DNA of 48,278 nucleotides, taken from NCBI GenBank assembly GCA_017557195.1, contig JAFZAL010000048.1, forward strand, positions 1 through 48,278, in the 5' to 3' direction. The translations under genes and the position numbers were made by a program. Positions 42,794-48,278 of the stretch are shown here, piece by piece (position 1 is the first letter of the stretch; the number at the start of each line of letters is the position of its first letter). The notes beneath the pieces were generated by a model. The model was given only the letters and a program-made list of their open reading frames with translations, had not been told where the DNA came from and did no database searches. Source of the DNA: Thermoguttaceae bacterium. Its GTDB lineage: Bacteria; Planctomycetota; Planctomycetia; Pirellulales; Thermoguttaceae.

Positions 42794-43546
42794 ATGAACT
42801 ACACAAAATCATTCGTATTAATTATCGCTCTGCTGGCGGCAAGCCCGCTGTTTGCTCAGGAAACGGTTCGCGTCATGTCGTACAACGTTCGGAACTGCGT
42901 CGGCATGGACGGTTCCCGATTTGACGTTGACCGCGTTGCGAAAGTCGTAACCGGCGCGAATCCGGACATTGCCGGGATTCAGGAGCTGGACTGCAAGACG
43001 GAACGCAGCGGCGGGCGTGAGATTTTGACAGAACTGTCTGAGGGAACGAAGCTTCACGGCGAGTTTTCCGCCGCGATCGAGTTCCAGGGCGGGCTGTACG
43101 GCATCGGTTCTCTGACCAAACAGAAACCGCTCAGCGTCCGAAGCGTCCCCCTGCCGGGCGAAGAAGAACGCCGCGCGCTGCACATTCTCGAGTTTGAAAA
43201 ATACGTCTTTTTTGTAACGCATTTATCGCTCACGCCAGTAAGCCGGGCTGAATCCGTCCCAATTATCAACGCCGAACGCGACAAGTACTCCAAGCCGGTG
43301 ATTATTGTCGGCGACTTCAACGCCACGCCGGACTCTGCCGTTATGAAGGAATTCTTCAAAACCTGGCAGGACGTCGGCCCGAAAGCGTTCACGTTCCCGG
43401 CGAACCAACCGAAAATCCGCATTGACTACGTCCTCGTCAGCGTCCCGGGAAATAAACCCGTTCGAGTTGTTGACGCGAAAGTTTTAGACGAACCCGTCGC
43501 TTCCGATCACTGCCCGATTATTTCGGTAATCGAACTGCCTAATTAA
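42794..43546 (+). CDS. Secreted endonuclease/exonuclease/phosphatase (EEP) family protein
   Basis: 250 residues. Signal peptide at 1-21 (FVLIIALLAASPLFAQ). The EEP metal-dependent phosphoesterase motifs are complete: VMSYNVRN, GIQELD, FFVTHLS, VGDFNATPDS, RIDYVLVS and ASDHCPI, giving the catalytic Glu, Asp-Asn pair and Asp-His pair. Substrates in this family range from DNA to sphingomyelin and inositol phosphates, so the substrate is open; export rules out DNA repair. A heptamer-type array sits where the ribosome-binding site should be. The last eight bases overlap the end of the convergent ATPase gene. Confidence 0.93.
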   Translation: MNYTKSFVLIIALLAASPLFAQETVRVMSYNVRNCVGMDGSRFDVDRVAKVVTGANPDIAGIQELDCKTERSGGREILTELSEGTKLHGEFSAAIEFQGGLYGIGSLTKQKPLSVRSVPLPGEEERRALHILEFEKYVFFVTHLSLTPVSRAESVPIINAERDKYSKPVIIVGDFNATPDSAVMKEFFKTWQDVGPKAFTFPANQPKIRIDYVLVSVPGNKPVRVVDAKVLDEPVASDHCPIISVIELPN

Positions 43547-45422
43547 ATTTACGGTCGTACAGCAGCGCCGCGTTAAGAATAACCAGAACCGACCCGGCGT
43601 TGTGTACCAGCGCGCCGCTGATGGGCCCCATGATTCCCAGCATGGACAGGATAATCGCGACGAAGTTGATTCCCATCGCCAACGAGATGTTGACGGTAAT
43701 CGACTGAATCACCGCGTTGGACAGTTTCTTCAAATAGCCGATTCGTCCCAGGTCTTCTGTCATCAGGACGATGTCTGCCGCCTCGACGGCAACGTCGCTG
43801 CCGACCTCGCCCATTGCAACGCCGATATCGGCGGTCTTCAGCGCCGGCGCGTCGTTGACCCCGTCGCCGATCATGCAAACGCGGCGCCCCTCCGCTTGCA
43901 GCGTCTCAATCGCCTTCGCCTTTTCGCCAGGCGGAAGTTCCGCCTCAAAGCGCGTCAAGCCGTTCTGACGGGCGAAATACTCTGCCGTCTGGCGGTTGTC
44001 GCCGGTTAGCAGAACCGTATCGACGTTGAGCGATTCGAGCTGTTCAACCATGCTGCCGACGCCTTCCCGCGGCGTGTCGGACAGAGCAATCAGACCAACA
44101 AGCTTCCCATCCGCCGCAGTTAAAATGACGGCGCTGCCCGTCGACCGCAGAGCCTGTAACGCGTCCCGGTCGGATTGTAACAGAGCAACTCCCTTTTCTG
44201 TAATCCATTTTTCAGAACCGCACAGAACGCTGCGTCCGCGGATGTCGGCTTGAATCCCTTTTCCAGACTGCATCGCAAAGTGTTCTGGGTCGACCAGAGC
44301 GAGGCTTTCCTCTTTCGCCTGCTTGACAATCGCCTTTCCCAACGGGTGTTCAGAGCGTTGTTCTGCCGACGCGACAAGCGTCAAAACGTCCTCGCGGGTC
44401 AGGCTCCCGTCCTGCGTTACAACGTCGCTGACGCGCAGCGCGCCGTAGGTCAGCGTCCCGGTTTTGTCAAACGCGACGGCGTTGACCTTCCCCATCTTTT
44501 CCAGCGCTTCGCCATTTTTGATGAGGATTCCGTGACGCGTCGCCTGACCGATAGCCGCCATGATAGCAGTGGGCGTTGCCAGCGCCAGCGCGCATGGGCA
44601 GAACACGACCAGAATAGTTATCCCGCGCCGAAGCGCATCAGTCCACTCTCCTGTCGCCAGTCCTGTTACAAGGAACGTGGCAATCGCCAGCAAAACGGCA
44701 ATCGGAACGAGCCATTGCGCCCAGACGTCGACGATTTTTTGAGTGGGCGCCTTGCTCTTTTCCGCCTGTTCTACCAGGTTGATGAGCTTATGCAGAGCGG
44801 AATCGCGGACGACCTTTTCCGCTCGAATTTCAATCGCTCCGTTGAGGTTGATAACCCCGCTGACAAGCGCGTCGCCAGCGGTTTTTTCTACCGGCAGGGA
44901 CTCCCCCGTCATGGCGGACTGGTCAACGGTCGTGTCGCCAGATAGAATAACGCTGTCGACGGGTATCGTTTCGCCCGGCAGGACGCGAAGGACGTCTCCG
45001 ATTTGAATCACCTCAGCAGGGATCATTTCTTCCTGACCGTTGACGACCAGCCGTCCCTGAACCGGCGCCAGCGCGACGAGTTTCTGCAGTCCCTTTCGAG
45101 CGCGATTAATCGTCATCTCTTCCAGCGTCTCGCCGAGAATCATAATAAAGGCGACCTCCCCGGCGGCGAAGAACTCGCCCAGCGCGACGCAGGCAGCCAT
45201 GGCGATTGTTACCAGCAGTTCAGACGACAAACGCCGCTTTTCAAAGAGCGTCTCGAACGCCTCGTATGCGAGCGGGAATCCGGAAATGAGCGTTGTCAGC
45301 AGTGCAGGATCGTAAACCGTCTTGACTCCGTACGCCATCATAACCAGACTGACAAGCAGAAAACAGCCGGAGACGACCGTCATTTTGAAGGACTCGCAAA
45401 GTTCAGCTAATTCGTGAAGCAT
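43539..45422 (-). CDS. P1B-type heavy-metal-exporting ATPase
   Basis: 627 residues. Transports a transition or heavy metal out of the cytoplasm at the expense of ATP. Motifs: actuator MTGES (171-175), metal-site CPC at 275-277 in CPCALALATP, phosphorylated Asp319 in DKTGT, HP motif SEHPLG, MIGDGVNDAPAL, and C-terminal LVHNAGSVLVILNAALLYDR. There is no N-terminal heavy-metal-associated domain. The membrane motifs are intermediate between Cu and Zn/Cd/Co groups, so metal identity is uncertain; the csoR neighbour favours copper. Its promoter carries the same operator as csoR. The mRNA would start about nine bases before the ATG, so it may be read as a nearly leaderless message; no Shine-Dalgarno site is seen. 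Confidence 0.94.
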   Translation of the reverse strand: MLHELAELCESFKMTVVSGCFLLVSLVMMAYGVKTVYDPALLTTLISGFPLAYEAFETLFEKRRLSSELLVTIAMAACVALGEFFAAGEVAFIMILGETLEEMTINRARKGLQKLVALAPVQGRLVVNGQEEMIPAEVIQIGDVLRVLPGETIPVDSVILSGDTTVDQSAMTGESLPVEKTAGDALVSGVINLNGAIEIRAEKVVRDSALHKLINLVEQAEKSKAPTQKIVDVWAQWLVPIAVLLAIATFLVTGLATGEWTDALRRGITILVVFCPCALALATPTAIMAAIGQATRHGILIKNGEALEKMGKVNAVAFDKTGTLTYGALRVSDVVTQDGSLTREDVLTLVASAEQRSEHPLGKAIVKQAKEESLALVDPEHFAMQSGKGIQADIRGRSVLCGSEKWITEKGVALLQSDRDALQALRSTGSAVILTAADGKLVGLIALSDTPREGVGSMVEQLESLNVDTVLLTGDNRQTAEYFARQNGLTRFEAELPPGEKAKAIETLQAEGRRVCMIGDGVNDAPALKTADIGVAMGEVGSDVAVEAADIVLMTEDLGRIGYLKKLSNAVIQSITVNISLAMGINFVAIILSMLGIMGPISGALVHNAGSVLVILNAALLYDRKFN

Positions 45423-45437
45423 GATGTTGGGTGGTTG

Positions 45438-45466
45438 ATTGTACCTATACTGGTATTGGTATTTAG
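45438..45466 (-). promoter_or_regulatory. Predicted CsoR-controlled promoter of the ATPase gene
   Basis: Minus strand CTAAAT (45,461-45,466), a 17-bp spacer, then TACAAT (45,438-45,443). The inverted repeat ACCTATAC-tg-GTATTGGT (45,443-45,460, plus-strand reading, one mismatch) fills the spacer exactly as at the csoR promoter. The -35 is weak. Confidence 0.6.
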
Positions 45467-45560
45467 TGCCTAGTGCCTAGTGCATAGTGCCTAGTGCATA
45501 GTAAAATAAATTGATGAGCGCTTTGCGTCCTATACACTATGTACTAATCACTAAGCGCTT
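45463..45560. repeat. TAGTGCC-word array with inverted symmetry
   Basis: Left arm TTAGTGCCTAGTGCCTAGT and TGCATAGTGCC words, centre GATGAGCGCTTTGCGTCC, right arm TATACACTATGTACTAATCA and CTAAGCGCTT. It matches the array at 5160-5320. It occupies the space between csoR and the ATPase promoter, and its first bases serve as the -35 of that promoter. Confidence 0.7.
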
Positions 45561-45561
45561 C

Positions 45562-45837
45562 TCACGACAAGCGCGAGAACCGTTCCAGGGCTTCGGAAAA
45601 GTTGGCGATGGTTTCTTCCGCGTCGCCGGCTTCGATGCCTTCTCGGACGCAGTGCGACAGATGCCCCTGCAGGATAATCAGCCCAATGCGGTGCATTGCG
45701 CCCTTGACGGCGTTGATCTGAACGAGAACCTGCTCGCAGGGAGCGTTTTCGTCAATCATTTTTTGAATCGCGTTAAGCTGTCCAATCGCCTTGTTGATTC
45801 GTACATGCAGTTTGTCGGAATCGATACATTTATGCAT
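45562..45837 (-). CDS. csoR: CsoR-family metal-sensing repressor
   Basis: 91 residues, the family's usual length (DUF156). An all-helical repressor that leaves DNA when metal binds. The ligand set C34, H59, C63 has the exact spacing of the copper-sensor fingerprint (Cys, then +25 His, then +29 Cys: APCEQVLVQI...GHLSHC). Nickel sensors such as InrS share these three ligands, so copper is likely but not certain. The start at 45,837 has GGAGG seven bases upstream and matches family length; a longer frame to 45,999 is not supported. It lies 139 bp upstream of the ATPase on the same strand; both have the same operator. Confidence 0.93.
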   Translation of the reverse strand: MHKCIDSDKLHVRINKAIGQLNAIQKMIDENAPCEQVLVQINAVKGAMHRIGLIILQGHLSHCVREGIEAGDAEETIANFSEALERFSRLS

Positions 45838-45919
45838 AGCGTGCCCTCCAAGTGGAAAGAGGTTGACGTATTCAGTCGAAATAGAACGTTTGGTTTCCCT
45901 CTCGACTTTCCATGCTTGT

Positions 45920-45948
45920 ATTATACCTATACGGGTATAGGTTGTCAA
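45920..45948 (-). promoter_or_regulatory. csoR promoter with operator filling the spacer
   Basis: Minus strand perfect consensus TTGACA (45,943-45,948), a 17-bp spacer, TATAAT (45,920-45,925). The perfect inverted repeat ACCTATAC-gg-GTATAGGT occupies 45,925-45,942, i.e. the whole spacer, so a bound repressor must block RNA polymerase. Predicts autoregulation of csoR. Confidence 0.85.
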
Positions 45949-45956
45949 GAGGGGGT

Positions 45957-46040
45957 AGTCAAGTTGCGAGTAACGAGTAGCGAGTAGCGAGAAACGCAAG
46001 CTCTACACAAAATCCTCTCGCAACTCGCAACTCGAAACTC
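45957..46040. repeat. GAGTTGC / AACTCGC-word array with inverted halves
   Basis: Left: AAGTTGCGAGTAACGAGTAG and CGAGTAGCGAGAAAC. Right: CTCGCAACTCGCAACTCGAA and ACTC. It lies between the csoR promoter and the end of the M48 gene. The same 7-mer forms the perfect array inside the FliF-FliG gene (16,896-16,932). Confidence 0.7.
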
Positions 46041-46041
46041 A

Positions 46042-47859
46042 CTACTTCTTGGAATAGAACTTTGCCCCGGGAAGGGATTCCAGGTATTTATCGCAAAAAT
46101 CTGTTTTGCATGTGATGATATTATACGGCGTTTCGGAGAACGCTGCTGAAAGTTCCTGGACGACTTCACCCATTGAATATCGTGTAAAGAAGAAAAAGGA
46201 ATTGACGCGTTCCAGGATAATAAAGCTCTGCCCGATAGCAGTCTTGTCGTTCAAAAGGCGTCTGACGTAATACGCACGATTGACAATGCCATATTTTTTC
46301 TTAAATGCGTCAACAAGGAAATCCTGAATGTCTTGCGGCAGCTGCGCCGATTCGAGAACGTCGTTTGCGTCGAGTTTCTTTTTGGTTTGAGTCGACAACT
46401 GTTTAACGCGGCCGTCTTTGAGGTCAATGAAGGCGTGAATCTTTTCGACGTCGCCGGAATCCATGTAATACTGTAACAGGAAATTGTTCTCGTCAATCTG
46501 GTACAACTCCGGCGCCTGAGAGATGCAGTCTTCCAGCTCTGCGGCGGCGCTGTCCGGGTCGTCTTTGGAATGTTCCAAAGCCAGAATGGCGCGGAAATGC
46601 AGAAAGTTGGGGAAGGCGTTGACGCATTGCTGCAACAGCTCCAATCGTTCCGCCTTTTGCCCGGTCTTTTCAAGATAATACAGGCAGTCGATCAGTTCGC
46701 TTTCGTTCATCGAGTCGACGGATGGCGGGTTCTGTTCCAACAATTGCTGACATTGCTCTGCCTCCGCGCGTACGTTTTTAGCGTATTCGTCCAGCGTCGC
46801 ATGGAAATGAGCGTTGAGTTCCGAATCAAATTCGTCGTTGCGCCCGACGATTTCGTCCAGAGCGTCGGCGTTGAATTGGGCGAAGTTCATCGGATAGCGG
46901 CAGTCCGCCAGTTCCAGTCTCTGAGCAAATGACGGGTGTTCGTCAAAGACGTTGGGAACAGACTTCAGCGCGCGAGAAATCACTTTTTCGTCGCGTTCTT
47001 CCGGCAAGTCTTCGTATAGCCCCTCCCGAATCAGCTTGAGAATGTCGCACTGTTCCCAGGAATCGCTTCGCATCTGTGCCAACAGCTCGTCCATAACGTC
47101 TGAATACTGTTCTTCCTTTAGCAGCATTTCCACCATGCACGCGGCTAAATAGTCTTCTCCAAACGTTTTGACGATGTATTTATCCGCCTCAATTTCGTGC
47201 TGACGATACAGCGGGGCAAGCGCTTTATTAAAGGCGGGAAGCCAGTACTTAAGCCATGGAATAAAAGGAAGCGTTAAAATGCCAAGCTGAATGTTTGACC
47301 AGAATGCGTTTGCCATCATAATCCAGGCGCTGACGGACATGTGTTTGTGCTTGATGTGCCCGATCTCGTGAGCCAGACAGCCGACCAGGCCGCGATAGCT
47401 CAAAGCCGCCAAAAGCGGATACCCCAAAATGAGAATGTTGCGTTTGAACGGCGTAAAGAGGTAACGATTGGTCGCGGCGGCGTTGTACTGCGGAAAGATG
47501 TAGATCTCATGAATCTTCGGCCCCTTGATTTTTCGGGAAATCTCGTTGATCTTGTCGTATATTTGCCGGTACTTTCGTTTGTCGACCAGAAACATTCCCT
47601 TGCAGGGATCGTTCATAATGGAAGCAAAATATCCCCACGCCCAGCTTATCAAACAGATTACAGTAAAGATGGCAAGCCGAGGACTTTCGCCGCTGATGGA
47701 CGCGAGAATCAAAAAGCCGACAATGATTACCAGAATCACAAACGCAATTACCGACTGCAGCGTCAGCCAGAGCAGATATGCGTAATACAGAATCCGTTGT
47801 TTGTCGTACAGGTCAATCATCCGCTGAGCGGACTGCCAGTCTTTCCATGTAAAATTCAT
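46042..47859 (-). CDS. Membrane M48 family metalloprotease with helical-repeat C-terminal region
   Basis: 605 residues. Two N-terminal membrane segments (about 33-55 and 62-82), then an M48 peptidase domain with the zinc motif His164-Glu165-x-x-His168 (LAHEIGHIKH) and the third ligand Glu224 (HEIEADKYIV). A further hydrophobic stretch at about 178-203 fits the HtpX/Ste24 layout. The C-terminal 300 residues contain helical pairs resembling TPR units (ELIDCLYYLEKTGQKAERLE, FLHFRAILALEHSKDDPDSA), an extension not found in HtpX itself. Likely in membrane-protein quality control. GGAG lies eight bases before the ATG. It stands alone. Confidence 0.92.
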   Translation of the reverse strand: MNFTWKDWQSAQRMIDLYDKQRILYYAYLLWLTLQSVIAFVILVIIVGFLILASISGESPRLAIFTVICLISWAWGYFASIMNDPCKGMFLVDKRKYRQIYDKINEISRKIKGPKIHEIYIFPQYNAAATNRYLFTPFKRNILILGYPLLAALSYRGLVGCLAHEIGHIKHKHMSVSAWIMMANAFWSNIQLGILTLPFIPWLKYWLPAFNKALAPLYRQHEIEADKYIVKTFGEDYLAACMVEMLLKEEQYSDVMDELLAQMRSDSWEQCDILKLIREGLYEDLPEERDEKVISRALKSVPNVFDEHPSFAQRLELADCRYPMNFAQFNADALDEIVGRNDEFDSELNAHFHATLDEYAKNVRAEAEQCQQLLEQNPPSVDSMNESELIDCLYYLEKTGQKAERLELLQQCVNAFPNFLHFRAILALEHSKDDPDSAAAELEDCISQAPELYQIDENNFLLQYYMDSGDVEKIHAFIDLKDGRVKQLSTQTKKKLDANDVLESAQLPQDIQDFLVDAFKKKYGIVNRAYYVRRLLNDKTAIGQSFIILERVNSFFFFTRYSMGEVVQELSAAFSETPYNIITCKTDFCDKYLESLPGAKFYSKK

Positions 47860-48003
47860 TGCGTGGTCTCCGTTTGGGGAAATATGTTTTTATTCTTTGC
47901 TGTTTACTGTATCATATTGCAAGCAAAAATGCAATGGGGAGAGCGGGGACTATACGCATTTGGGTGCACGCAAATTTTTCTTGCGAAAATAAGAAGTTGA
48001 AAC
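47860..48003. other. Upstream region of the M48 gene
   Basis: No coding signal and no convincing promoter hexamer pair. Runs into repeat C copy 2. Confidence 0.35.
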
Positions 48004-48180
48004 GCGTCTCGAAGAGACGCAACCCTTGTAACCGTGGACTTTAGCCCACGGAAGAAACGCGATATACTCCCCCTATCGCTTTAACCGCTTTTTCTCCCGC
48101 GCCTCCGTTGGAGGCGCGGGAGAAAAAGCGTATTCGTCGATATTCAATTATCCATTTATTCCCCCCGGCGGTTGAAACCC
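48004..48180. repeat. Multi-hairpin repeat C, copy 2
   Basis: GCGTCTC-gaa-GAGACGC (48,004-48,020); CCGTGGAC-ttta-GCCCACGG (48,032-48,051); a perfect 21-bp stem at 48,086-48,106 with 48,110-48,130 and loop GTT; then CGGCGGTTGAAACC, where the fourth hairpin of copy 1 is truncated. Order, spacing and linker TATCGCTTTAACCGC match copy 1 at 25,820-25,998, while stem bases differ in pairs. Confidence 0.75.
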
Positions 48181-48234
48181 TTACTGTTATACACATCTTT
48201 CGATTTTCAAACAAATTTCTCAGGAAATATTTCC

Positions 48235-48278
48235 ATGGCTAATTTATATCCTTCAACTAACGGAAGGAGTTCATTAAA
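48235..48278 (+). CDS. Possible gene start cut by the window edge
   Basis: An ATG at 48,235, with AGGA nine bases upstream, opens a frame MANLYPSTNGRSSL that runs off the end. Alternatively AAGGAG at 48,264-48,269 is itself a ribosome-binding site for a start just beyond the edge. Too short to identify. Confidence 0.35.
   Translation, partial: MANLYPSTNGRSSL

Noticed and set aside
45562..45999. Longer 145-residue form of the CsoR protein
   Set aside because: The extra 54 residues run through the promoter and operator; GGAGG marks the inner start at 45,837.
1..48278. tRNA, rRNA, tmRNA, RNase P or SRP RNA genes
   Set aside because: I looked in the gaps for their conserved cores (T-loop, GGAAGGAAGCAG-like, GAGGAAAGTC-like) and found none.

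Overview
The window looks like a piece of a planctomycete chromosome. The evidence is a DUF1559-type prepilin-like protein with the [10 protein letters not shown] leader, a hydrazine-synthase-alpha-like di-haem protein, five large secreted proteins ending in a PEP-CTERM anchor (PEPSTWALL-LGAAGL then basic residues), and erratic use of Shine-Dalgarno sites. The lifestyle is probably heterotrophic and polysaccharide-degrading, since there is a secreted GH51 arabinofuranosidase. The exact family cannot be told from this sequence alone.

Layout. 0.1-3.4 kb: a Pmp-repeat/PEP-CTERM protein between two copies of a multi-hairpin repeat, the second inside a MITE-like element. 3.4-7.4 kb: a disordered Lys/Glu-rich protein, an SDR-fold protein lacking most of its catalytic residues, and a DUF1559 protein. 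7.58-7.80 kb, minus strand: a rod-shaped RNA with its own promoter and U-tract, best explained as 6S RNA. 8.1-15.4 kb: a 1,467-residue PEP-CTERM protein and the GH51 enzyme. 15.7-20.7 kb: an apparent natural FliF-FliG fusion, divergent from a membrane PP2C/RsbU-type phosphatase. 20.9-25.6 kb: hisA, ftsY, a secreted unknown, a 77-residue unknown and an M42 peptidase. 26.2-33.8 kb: a third PEP-CTERM protein and an RND efflux pump. 33.8-35.1 kb: a long non-coding leader with a promoter and a 29-codon ORF, followed by two paralogous PEP-CTERM proteins (35.1-38.6 kb). 38.6-43.5 kb: an ankyrin protein, the HZS-alpha-like protein and a secreted EEP-fold phosphatase/nuclease. 43.5-45.9 kb: a csoR/P1B-ATPase metal-resistance unit with matching operators. 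46.0-47.9 kb: a membrane M48 peptidase. A gene may begin at the right edge.

Two systems stand out. First, the intergenic DNA is dense in hairpin-string elements: several have terminal inverted repeats, one family shows paired (compensatory) stem changes, and others are arrays of degenerate 7-mers arranged symmetrically around a GCGCTTTGCGTCC-like core. Two of these repeat families also lie inside the coding sequence of the FliF-FliG linker. Second, the five PEP-CTERM proteins have unrelated N-terminal passengers; four of them share a recognisable module before the anchor (KTGDGTLQI, AESFVVSSGRLD, FSPGNSVG), and the fifth (26,243-30,172) carries a divergent form. This looks like modular surface-protein evolution.

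No tRNA, rRNA, CRISPR array, transposase or phage gene was seen. Nearly all genes are single transcription units; the only clear functional cluster is csoR-ATPase.
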